A stretch of 23,967 bases of DNA from positions 1 to 23,967 of the forward strand of contig CAMYCE010000027.1 of assembly GCA_947254205.1 (NCBI GenBank), in the 5' to 3' direction. The stretch's first letter is position 1. Each line of letters begins with the position of its first letter. The position numbers and the translations under genes were made by a program. This document shows, in pieces, positions 1-7,186 of this stretch. The notes beneath the pieces were generated by a model. It was given only the letters and a program-made list of their open reading frames with translations. It searched no databases and had not been told where the DNA came from. This stretch comes from an uncultured Prevotellaceae bacterium. Its GTDB lineage: Bacteria > Bacteroidota > Bacteroidia > Bacteroidales > Muribaculaceae.

Positions 1-422
1 CATACTTGTCATTAAGAGAATTAAAGGGGAGTGAAGAGAAGTGAGAGGGACGATAAGGGGTGTCCCTCCTCATGCCCCTTCTTTTAGTCCCACAGATTTC
101 ACGGAATTATAAGAAAAATAATCAACAAATTTAACGAATTTAACGAAGGGGATTGATGGGGGAGTGAGGAGAAGTGAGAGGGACGATAGGGATTGTACCT
201 CCAAAAAAAATCCTTTCACTTCTTTTTTTGTTAAATTCGTGTAATTTGTTGTTTTTAAATCAATACTGCCAACAATCCTATTGTCTTTCACTTCTTTTCA
301 CTGCCCTTTCACTTCCCCAAATTCCGTTGTTGCCAATTTTCATGAAAACAGTGTGCAAGATTTGGAGTGTCGTGCGATTATAATAGCAAGAAGTAGAACT
401 AAAAACTAAAATACACATCACG
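1..422. repeat. Gene-free region with direct and inverted repeats
   Basis: I see no credible gene here. A 30-bp unit at 26-55 recurs at 159-188 with one mismatch (shared core AGAAGTGAGAGGGACGATA). Between and beyond the copies, a 22-bp arm at 123-144 is matched in inverted orientation at 230-251 (20 of 22 positions pair). A 13-bp motif TTTCACTTCTTTT occurs at 214-226 and 286-298, and is roughly the complement of the GAAGTGA core of the first unit. The layout resembles the short palindromic intergenic repeats common in Bacteroidales chromosomes, but I cannot name a family. It lies upstream of the NigD-like gene and may contain that gene's promoter, although no clear TAnnTTTG box was found. Confidence 0.6.
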
Positions 423-1166
423 ATGAATTGCAAGAAATTGATTTTAACGACGCTTGCAGTAGCCACAATGAGCCTGCAATCGTGCCTTAGCGACAACGCT
501 GGCGATGTGCCCCGTCTATATGCCAATGCTGTGGTAACGGTGAAGCACATGGGAAAAACTCACTCTTTTTTTCAACTTGATGCCAAAACCACGCTCTACC
601 CTGTGAACGTGAACAGCATCTTGTATAACGGCAAAGAGGTGCGTGCACTCATCAACTATACCCAAGTCGACTCGTCGGCCCATGGTTTCAGCAAGGCCGT
701 GGTAGTGAATGGCATCGACAGCATACGCACCAAAGACATTGTGCAGCTTGCCCCCGGGCAACGCATCGAAACACTGGGCAACGACCCTATTGAAATCGTA
801 GACGATTGGGTAACTATCAGCGAAGACGGCTATCTCACGTTGCGTGTAAGAGCCATTTGGGGAAATTTGGGCCATAAACATCGACTCAACTTGGTAGCAG
901 GCATTAACCCCAACAACCCACACGAGGTGGAATTGCGACACGATGCAGGTGGCGACCGACGAGGAGTGCCTCTCGATGCCTTGATTGCCTTCAGGCTCTA
1001 TAAATATTTTCCTGTCGAGGGTGCCAAGGATTATAAACTCACCGTGAAATGGAAAGGATTTAATGGCAAGATGAAAGAAGCCACCTTCACCATCACTGCG
1101 CCTGCAACTTTGCCTTTCAACAGCGTCGACAAGAAGCTGTTGCACACAGGTGCACGCATCAATTGA
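423..1166 (+). CDS. NigD-like lipoprotein
   Basis: A 247-aa protein with a signal peptide and a lipobox (LQSC, Cys21), so probably lipid-anchored in the envelope. Length and pattern fit the Bacteroidetes NigD-like family: after the lipobox comes a small beta-rich N-terminal part (about 30-130, OB-fold in the family), then a beta-sandwich C-terminal part (about 135-235). The biochemical role of the family is poorly known; the founding nigD lies in a bacteriocin-associated locus of Prevotella nigrescens. The start is the ATG directly before the Lys-rich signal n-region, with an A-rich leader instead of a Shine-Dalgarno site. A lipoprotein gene on the same strand follows about 110 bases downstream. 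Assignment is by sequence feel and architecture, not by search. Confidence 0.75.
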   Translation: MNCKKLILTTLAVATMSLQSCLSDNAGDVPRLYANAVVTVKHMGKTHSFFQLDAKTTLYPVNVNSILYNGKEVRALINYTQVDSSAHGFSKAVVVNGIDSIRTKDIVQLAPGQRIETLGNDPIEIVDDWVTISEDGYLTLRVRAIWGNLGHKHRLNLVAGINPNNPHEVELRHDAGGDRRGVPLDALIAFRLYKYFPVEGAKDYKLTVKWKGFNGKMKEATFTITAPATLPFNSVDKKLLHTGARIN

Positions 1167-1275
1167 TTTTTTTTTCACTGCCAAGGTGCAAGATTGAAGA
1201 AAAAACACGATTATATTAACGAGTACTCACCAACAATCAACTTAATTCAACCACACAATTAAATCGTATTTAAAA

Positions 1276-1842
1276 ATGAAAAACAAGTTTTATTTTGGTG
1301 TCATGATTATGGCAATTTTGAGCATAGGCATGGTGATGTTATCTTCTTGCGACGACGACCACCAGAAAATTCTCAAATTCAATCCCACAAAAGTTGAAGT
1401 GAATCAAGGCAACACTGCCCGCGTGCAGGTGAGCCATGGCAAAGCCCCCTTTACTGTGACTTCATCGGACAGCAAAGTGGCATCGGGCAACATCACAGGC
1501 TCAACCCTCATTGTGCTGGGCGTGAAACCCGGTAGAGCGATATTGACTGTTACCGACTCTAAACAATTTACCGGCAAACTCACGGTGATTGTAAAAGACA
1601 AGGTGACCAAGAGCCTCATGCTCGACAAGAGCATGGTAGCCGTTGGCACTGGAAAAAGCGAAATGGTGATGGTGAAAAACGGCACTGCGCCCTATACTGC
1701 CACATCAAAGGATAATAAAGTGGCCACTGCCAGCGTTAAAGATAATAAAATTACCGTGACAGGAGTAAAGGCGGGCACCACCACGGTGACAATCACCGAC
1801 AAAAACAAGCTCAATGCCACTCTTGCCGTGACAGTGAAATAG
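1276..1842 (+). CDS. Surface lipoprotein with two tandem Ig-like (Big2-type) repeats
   Basis: A 188-aa lipoprotein. The signal peptide ends in LSSC (Cys25), followed at once by DDDH, which resembles the acidic lipoprotein export signal that sends Bacteroidetes lipoproteins to the cell surface. The rest is two tandem repeats of about 75 residues (roughly 35-108 and 112-188). Each has an NG/HG-kAP-T motif, then SKVA or NKVA, then a GV-x-G-T/A-x-x-TVTD pattern ending in a hydrophobic V-x-V-K strand, as in bacterial Ig-like group 2 domains. No catalytic motif is visible, so an adhesive, spacer or matrix-binding role is inference. Ends about 35 bases before the hairpin at 1877-1937. Confidence 0.7.
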   Translation: MKNKFYFGVMIMAILSIGMVMLSSCDDDHQKILKFNPTKVEVNQGNTARVQVSHGKAPFTVTSSDSKVASGNITGSTLIVLGVKPGRAILTVTDSKQFTGKLTVIVKDKVTKSLMLDKSMVAVGTGKSEMVMVKNGTAPYTATSKDNKVATASVKDNKITVTGVKAGTTTVTITDKNKLNATLAVTVK

Positions 1843-1876
1843 TGAAAGCAATCCACATACACATAACTTTATTTTC

Positions 1877-1937
1877 CCCAATCGGTCATTGCAAGTTGGT
1901 GGCAAAGCCACACACTCCAATTGCATGACCGATTGGG
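1877..1937. promoter_or_regulatory. Strong nested hairpin between lipoprotein and sigma-factor genes
   Basis: The outer arms CCCAATCGGTCAT (1877-1889) and ATGACCGATTGGG (1925-1937) pair perfectly and extend inward with small bulges to a pairing of TTGG with CCAA. The central loop holds a second perfect stem, GTGGC (1899-1903) AAA GCCAC (1907-1911). There is no T-run on either side, so it is not a classical intrinsic terminator. It ends 23 bases before the sigma-factor ATG, where it could act as a terminator or attenuator for the upstream gene, an mRNA stabiliser, or a cis-regulator of sigma expression. The structure is visible; the role is unknown. Confidence 0.6.
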
Positions 1938-1960
1938 ATTGTGCACACATTTTGCTATAA

Positions 1961-2521
1961 ATGAAGTTTATTGGGAACGACAGAGAAAAGCAGCTCATAC
2001 TCAACATGCAACAGGGCGACCACAAGGCCATGAAGATAGCCTATGATCGCTATGCAGGCTACCTGACAGCTGTGTGCTCCCGATATGTTCTTGACCCTGA
2101 AGATGTGCGCGACATTCTTCAGGACTCGTTCATCAAAATATTCACCCACATTGGGCAGTATGAGTTTCGCGAGAATGCTTCACTCAAGTCGTGGATGACC
2201 CGCATTGTGGTCAATGAGTCGCTCAAGTTCTTGCAAAAAAGCTCTCGTTATTGCTTTATCGAAAAAGTTGATGAATATCCCGAGTTGCCCGATGCCGAGC
2301 TCAACACCACCGAGATTCCTTTTGCCCAAATGCAAGAAATGATTAGGGCATTGCCCGTGGGCTATCGCACGGTGTTTAACCTATATGTCTTTGAGCGCAA
2401 GTCGCATCAAGAGATTGCCACCTTGCTCAATATCAAAGAAAACTCCTCGGCATCACAATTCCATCGAGCCAAAAACTTGCTGGCAATGCAAATCAAAAAA
2501 CAATTAAATCACGCGACATGA
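1961..2521 (+). CDS. ECF-type RNA polymerase sigma factor (sigma-70 family)
   Basis: A 186-aa protein of typical ECF sigma length. Region 2 lies at about residues 20-85: an acidic, hydrophobic helix with DPEDVRDILQDSFIKIF, then the aromatic/basic stretch ending SWMTRIVVNESL, which matches the promoter -10 melting and recognition helix of the family. Region 4 (about 125-180) contains LP-x-GYRTVFNLYVFE followed by a helix-turn-helix with HQEIATLLNIKENSSASQFHRAK. It would direct RNA polymerase to a small regulon. The stop codon overlaps the next ATG (ATGA), so it is translationally coupled to the downstream membrane/barrel protein, which is the likely regulator. A strong hairpin sits just upstream. 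Confidence 0.92.
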   Translation: MKFIGNDREKQLILNMQQGDHKAMKIAYDRYAGYLTAVCSRYVLDPEDVRDILQDSFIKIFTHIGQYEFRENASLKSWMTRIVVNESLKFLQKSSRYCFIEKVDEYPELPDAELNTTEIPFAQMQEMIRALPVGYRTVFNLYVFERKSHQEIATLLNIKENSSASQFHRAKNLLAMQIKKQLNHAT

Positions 2522-3786
2522 CCGATCAACAGTGGATTAACGACCTGCGCAACAAGGAACAAGAGTTCAAGCAAGCTGTTCCCAACGACTTGTGGAGCAA
2601 CATCGAGCGCAACTTGCCTGTGCCCAATAGTAGCAAGCAAGCCCTCATCTTGCCCATGTGGCTTCGCTATGGTGGTGTGGCAGCTACTGTGATTGCAATA
2701 TTGACGCTGGGTGGGCTGTTTCTCAATTCTCCTCACCCCCAATCCACTTCACAATCGCCGGCAGTGGCTCATGATGCGCCGGGCACATGTGTTCATGCAC
2801 AAAAAGCAAGCCCTGAGTCTTCAACCAACCCATCATCTTCAATCGTGACTATCAAGCCATTAGATGCTACACTCTTGGCCGGCAACGAAACAATAACCCC
2901 CCATGATGTAGCGATGGTTCACACCGACACCGCGACAATGGGCACCACCTTGTGCGACACTGCCCAAGCACAACCTCCCACACCCGCTTTGCCGGCTTTC
3001 AGCGACGATAATCGCCACAACAGCCAATCGACAAGCACAATAAGCGAAATCAAACGAAAATTGAGAACCTCTACCCAACATAATAGCAATTCAATGGGCA
3101 TGTCGCTCTATGCCGAGAATTTGATGAACAATCCCAACGTGTTTCAACAAGGCTATGGCCCCATGCAAAATGCAGTGTTTGCTGCCAGCAACGATCAAAC
3201 CAACGCCCCGATAGGCGAAAATGACACCAACGACATCATTGTGCTCAATCAAGGCAAAGAGGTTGATACCCACACTCGCCATGCGCTGCCCATGCGCTTG
3301 GGGGCAAGTGTGAACATTCCCATCTATGGCAAGTTGAGCATCGAGAGTGGCATCACCTATAGCCTGCTCTCGTCGCACACCACATCGGGGAGCGATGCCA
3401 ATCGCTTTGAAACTCACCAAAAACTCCACTATGTAGGCATGCCTGTGAAGCTGAACTACAGCCTTTGGAGCAATGACAAAATGGGCTTTTACATGGCTGC
3501 CGGAGGCATGGTCGAAAAATGTGTATATGGTCGTTCTATAACCGATTATATCATAGGAAACAAGGTGAATGCTACCGATAAAAATAGAATCAAGGAAAAA
3601 GAGTTGCAATTTTCGATGGCGGTGTCGGCCGGCGCCAAAGTTAATATCACCCCATCGTTGCACTTCTTTGCCGAACCAGGCGTGAGTTACTATATCAACA
3701 ATGGTAGCAACGTGATTAATTCCTACAAAGACAAGCCCCTCAACTTCGACCTCAAGCTGGGCTTGCGCCTCACCCTCAATCCCTGA
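2518..3786 (+). CDS. Predicted anti-sigma-like membrane protein with C-terminal outer-membrane-type beta-barrel domain
   Basis: A 422-aa protein coupled to the ECF sigma gene by a 4-base overlap. The N-terminus (1-45) is charged and cytoplasmic-looking, with PNDLWSNIERNLP as in Bacteroidetes anti-sigma-like heads. One hydrophobic segment follows (about 49-70, RYGGVAATVIAILTLGGLFL), then a long Ser/Thr/Pro-rich linker (about 70-220). The C-terminal third (about 255-422) has alternating aromatic/Gly strands (SVNIPIYGKLSIESGITY, GFYMAAGG, LHFFAEPGVSYY) and ends LGLRLTLNP, like PorT/OmpW-type small barrels. Sequence and context suggest it binds the sigma factor at the inner membrane. How a barrel-like domain sits behind an inner-membrane anchor is unclear. 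The architecture recurs next to ECF sigma genes in Bacteroidales. Confidence 0.75.
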   Translation: MTDQQWINDLRNKEQEFKQAVPNDLWSNIERNLPVPNSSKQALILPMWLRYGGVAATVIAILTLGGLFLNSPHPQSTSQSPAVAHDAPGTCVHAQKASPESSTNPSSSIVTIKPLDATLLAGNETITPHDVAMVHTDTATMGTTLCDTAQAQPPTPALPAFSDDNRHNSQSTSTISEIKRKLRTSTQHNSNSMGMSLYAENLMNNPNVFQQGYGPMQNAVFAASNDQTNAPIGENDTNDIIVLNQGKEVDTHTRHALPMRLGASVNIPIYGKLSIESGITYSLLSSHTTSGSDANRFETHQKLHYVGMPVKLNYSLWSNDKMGFYMAAGGMVEKCVYGRSITDYIIGNKVNATDKNRIKEKELQFSMAVSAGAKVNITPSLHFFAEPGVSYYINNGSNVINSYKDKPLNFDLKLGLRLTLNP

Positions 3787-3796
3787 AACCAAGCAA

Positions 3797-3844
3797 ACCT
3801 TTTTGCAACCTGAACTTGCCTGTGAAAGCTCGGGTTGCAAAGGT
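3797..3844. terminator. Hairpin after the sigma/barrel operon, possible terminator
   Basis: The arm at 3797-3810 (ACCTTTTTGCAACC) pairs with 3833-3844 (GGTTGCAAAGGT), with two extra T residues bulged in the left arm. It begins 11 bases after the stop codon of the barrel protein. No T-run follows, so termination is inferred from position and stem strength. Confidence 0.4.
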
Positions 3845-3950
3845 GCACTTTCAAAAACTCGTTGTTTTAGATAAATTAACACACTAGATTATATTTATTA
3901 AAAAAGGTTTTTTACCTTTACATCATAGGGCTAAAACTTGGATTTTTCGT

Positions 3951-3977
3951 CTCGCCGTGCCATGAAAACATGGCGAG
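3951..3977. repeat. Short inverted repeat near the left edge of the IS remnant
   Basis: GCCATG (3959-3964), AAAA, CATGGC (3969-3974) form a perfect 6-bp stem with a 4-base loop. Flanking CTCG (3951-3954) and CGAG (3974-3977) can give an alternative longer pairing with a bulge. It lies between the barrel protein gene and the decayed transposase. It might be part of an IS end or a terminator, but I found no matching copy on the far side of the transposase. Confidence 0.3.
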
Positions 3978-4031
3978 TTAATTGATTGGTTGCTCATTAA
4001 TTCAATAGTTCGTTAAAATTTGAGATAATTG

Positions 4032-4809
4032 CTACGCAGCTTTCCTCTGCCAGCCAAAGAGTTCTTTGATAGTATGACTAATTAACTTTCGGTTCGGTAT
4101 GCTCCAACACCTGTCGAAAATTAATTTTGCAATGTATGTGCTCGCCATGAGCACCTTGAAAGAAGCCATGGAATGCGGTAGCCCATTTTCCTTCATCATC
4201 ATCTTAGCCACATTCTGTGATGCGAATGATGCGTTGTAGGAGAAGTCCGGCTGATTCTTGTGCCTTGCCTGGCAATGCGCGAGTCCGGTATACTGCTTGG
4301 CATCACGGATGCAAAACTCGATTTGGAATCTTGAGAGTCAACTCTCCTGTAGAAGGGGTTTGATGGGCACGAAGCATCATGCAGTTGTTGGCGTAGACAT
4401 CGACAAGGGCAAGTCCCATGATTTCAAGTCCGTGTTTCATGGAACCTCCACAGCCGGACCAGAAAGTACCAACATGCGGAGTCTTCTTGCCTGACTCACT
4501 GATGTAGCTTGGATCTATGGCTATAGCCAGCAGCCCGTCCATGTTCAGATAACGCAGGGAAAGGGAGAGGTTGAACTTAACCCGGTTGATGCACTTAGCC
4601 CGGCTGCGGTTGTAATTCGTTCTGTAGGTCTGCTCGCAATGGGTGCCGTAACGCTCCATTTGAGTGAAATTTATCTTTCTTTGTATCGCCATGTACAATA
4701 AGAGTATTTCCAAGAGTAGATTCTCAAAAGTTTTGCCTAATTTTGCAAATGAGCTTTTGATGGCATCTCTGCAGATTTCTGTATATTGGTCGAGTGGTTC
4801 TGATGTCAT
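4032..4809 (-). pseudogene. Decayed IS4-type DDE transposase (internal deletion plus frameshift)
   Basis: Two collinear pieces of one transposase in different frames. The first runs from the ATG at 4809 to about 4335 and contains the first catalytic Asp in IDPSYISESGKKTP, then GTFWSGCGGSMKHGLE and LRAHQTP. Reading then stops at a TGA (4303-4305). In the other frame, from about 4332, the C-terminus continues RFQIEFCIRDAKQYTGL and ends FGWQRKAA with a TAG at 4032-4034. R-x3-E-x6-K in that piece is the second half of the IS4-family YREK signature. The segment normally between the pieces (second Asp and the Tyr of YREK) is missing, so it cannot be active. The junction coincides with GAGAGT-CA-ACTCTC at 4333-4346. 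Terminal inverted repeats were not identified. Confidence 0.82.
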
Positions 4810-5068
4810 TTGCTTTATATTTTCGTTATTATCAAGTTATTGGTAATCAGTTACTTGGCTAAATTCTATTAGTTATATTAAGTTAATCTACTCTCTCATT
4901 TTTAAATGATTACATTGGAATTAACGAAGTATTGCAAAAAGGAATGTCCTTGTTAATATAGGCATCAGTGAAGAGGTCGTTTATTCCAATTTTAGCCGAT
5001 AAATTTCGACCATTAGAAAGTAATTAACAAATTTGCAATACAATAAGAACCATAATCTCAATAATGAT

Positions 5069-7186
5069 ATGAACTATACATGGATTCCATACTATAAAGA
5101 GTTCGCAGAAAAGCTCTTGTCCTTTCGTAATGATAGAAAAGCATTGCTGAAGTTGATTTACGACCGACGAGAAGAACTTCATGCCCGCCATCTCCATGAT
5201 GAGGATGGGGATAACGATCTTTGTTCGGATATAGACCCATTCACTACGTTTGGCCTGTTTAACCGTAATATTAACCAGGATAAGCGCATTCATTCTACAG
5301 AAGTATTTAAGTCGTTGTTGAATATGAAGGCAGAGGTGCCCAATGATTTCAAGGGGGTACCTATTCTCAATAATCTAAAATCCCTTTTCGTTGGCTTTAG
5401 AAGCAAAAGACAATCCAATGACATCGAGAACCTTTGGGCGCTTTTTGAGAAGATTGTGAAGAATGAAGGTTTTGAGGATGAATACAATGCAGTTGTGAAT
5501 CAATTCATTATCAATGTAAACATCACAATGGCATTGTTTTGGATTCGTCCGACCGATTTCCTCGCTTTCGATAGTACTAACAGAGATTATCTCAAGAAGC
5601 AATACGGTGTTGATTTACCCAAGAGAGTACCTGACTACAAAACGTATATGAGTTTATTGAAGGGTATCAAAGAGAAGATGGCCTCTAATGAAATCAAGGA
5701 GAAGTCTTTCTATGACCTTTCTGCTAATGCGAATGAGGGTGGACATACCATACCCTCCAACACCGAACCATGGTACGATGATGTAGTGCGTACTCTCAAC
5801 AGACGAAAGAATATCGTGATGTATGGTGCTCCTGGTACTGGCAAAACCTATGATGTTCCTGAAATTGCCGTAAGGCTTTGTGACCCTAATTTTGATGGTT
5901 CTTCAAGAGAAGATTTGATGAAACGATATAATCAATTGAAGCAGGATAAGCGCATTGCATTTACGACGTTCCACCAGTCAATGGACTATGAAGATTGGAT
6001 TGAAGGTTTAAAGCCTGTAGCAGATGACAATCAGGTGACATACGAAATCGAGTCTGGCATCTTCAAACAGCTATGTGAGGAAGCAGCAAGGCCTATCGTG
6101 AAAGATAAACACATCGGCATAGCTGATGATGCTGTTGTTTGGAAGGTCTCTCTGTGTGGAACTGGTGATAACCCAGTGCGCAAAGAATGTATGGATAATG
6201 GTCATATCCGCATCGGATGGGACGGCTATGGCCCTGTAATCTCAGATGAGACCAATTGGAGCATCTATAATGGTGAGGGTAAACGTATCCTTGATGCCTT
6301 TCTGAACAGTATGAAGATTGGTGACATTGTGATGAGCTGTTATACTAATACCACCATTGATGCAATTGGTGTCGTTGTAGGTGATTACGAATTCATTGAT
6401 TCATACCACGACTATAAGAGAGTCAGGAAGGTCAACTGGATTCTAAAAGGCATCAACGAGAATATCGTTGAGATGAATGAAGGTAAGACAATGACATTGG
6501 GCACCGTGTATCGTTTGAACTCAATTACATTAGATAAGGTAAAGGCTCTACTGGACAAGTATCAAAAACCAACTACAATGGAGGCTAACACCAAGCCCTA
6601 TGTAATGGTTATTGATGAACTCAATCGTGGAAATGTATCTAAAATTTTCGGCGAATTGATTACTCTATTGGAAGCTGACAAACGAAAAGGAGGTAAAAAC
6701 GCAGAGAGCGTGTTGCTTCCATATTCAAAAAAGCCATTAATGATACCCGAAAACGTATTTATCATTGCCACGATGAATACGGCAGACCGCTCTCTGGGCA
6801 CATTAGACTATGCTATCAGAAGGCGCTTCGCTTTTATCCCATGGAAACCCTATTCGCTTGATGGAGAGGTGGACGGATTTGATGAAGAGTTGTTCAAAGA
6901 AGTAAGTGCTTTGTTTATTTCCAATTACGAGGAATATGAAGAAAGTGGTAGGAAACCCAGCTTTACTTTAAAACCAGCAGAGACCCTATCAGAAGAATAT
7001 AAACCTGAAGATGTGTGGATTGGGCAGAGCTACTTCATAATGAAAGATAATGGTGAAGATGTCACAAGTGATCGTATTCTCTATGAAATTATCCCACTGC
7101 TACAGGAATATATCCGCGATGGCGTACTTACCGAAGAAGCACAAAAAACCATTGATAATATATATCAAAAAGCAATCGAGCAATGA
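5069..7186 (+). CDS. mcrB: McrB-type AAA+ GTPase of a modification-dependent restriction system, with inserted PUA/EVE-like domain
   Basis: About 705 aa; motor subunit that in McrBC systems binds modified DNA, hydrolyses GTP, translocates and recruits McrC to cut. The N-terminal domain (about 1-230) has WIPYYKEFAEKLL and DIDPFTTFGLFNR, typical of Bacteroidetes McrB-like proteins. Walker A is GAPGTGKT (253-260). Walker B is VIDELNRGN (D516, E517), followed by KIFGELITLLE. The McrB signature MNTADRS is at 569-575, then RRR at 584-586. Between Walker A and B, residues of about 345-500 form an insert with VWKVSLCGTG, IRIGWDGYG and KIGDIVMSCY, reading as a PUA/EVE-like modified-base reader. I chose ATG 5069 over an upstream TTG at 5033. 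The stop overlaps mcrC (ATGA). By eye it is AT-richer than the flanking housekeeping genes, consistent with transfer. Confidence 0.92.
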   Translation: MNYTWIPYYKEFAEKLLSFRNDRKALLKLIYDRREELHARHLHDEDGDNDLCSDIDPFTTFGLFNRNINQDKRIHSTEVFKSLLNMKAEVPNDFKGVPILNNLKSLFVGFRSKRQSNDIENLWALFEKIVKNEGFEDEYNAVVNQFIINVNITMALFWIRPTDFLAFDSTNRDYLKKQYGVDLPKRVPDYKTYMSLLKGIKEKMASNEIKEKSFYDLSANANEGGHTIPSNTEPWYDDVVRTLNRRKNIVMYGAPGTGKTYDVPEIAVRLCDPNFDGSSREDLMKRYNQLKQDKRIAFTTFHQSMDYEDWIEGLKPVADDNQVTYEIESGIFKQLCEEAARPIVKDKHIGIADDAVVWKVSLCGTGDNPVRKECMDNGHIRIGWDGYGPVISDETNWSIYNGEGKRILDAFLNSMKIGDIVMSCYTNTTIDAIGVVVGDYEFIDSYHDYKRVRKVNWILKGINENIVEMNEGKTMTLGTVYRLNSITLDKVKALLDKYQKPTTMEANTKPYVMVIDELNRGNVSKIFGELITLLEADKRKGGKNAESVLLPYSKKPLMIPENVFIIATMNTADRSLGTLDYAIRRRFAFIPWKPYSLDGEVDGFDEELFKEVSALFISNYEEYEESGRKPSFTLKPAETLSEEYKPEDVWIGQSYFIMKDNGEDVTSDRILYEIIPLLQEYIRDGVLTEEAQKTIDNIYQKAIEQ

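Noticed and set aside
1..422. CRISPR array suggested by the repeated 30-bp unit
   Set aside because: Only two copies, no regular spacers, and no cas genes in the window.
516..1208. Minus-strand open frame opposite the NigD-like gene
   Set aside because: The sense strand has a lipobox signal peptide and family architecture; the antisense frame has neither.
3091..3882. Minus-strand open frame opposite the barrel protein gene
   Set aside because: Shadow of the plus-strand coding sequence; no signal, motif or start context.
3787..5068. Duplicated tRNA-Leu 3' end as the left attachment site of the island
   Set aside because: I looked for a copy of the tRNA 3' segment and saw none, so no attL/attR pair is claimed.
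4810..5068. Right terminal inverted repeat of the IS remnant or a small gene before mcrB
   Set aside because: No sequence here matches the left flank of the transposase in inverted orientation, and the short open frames are without features.
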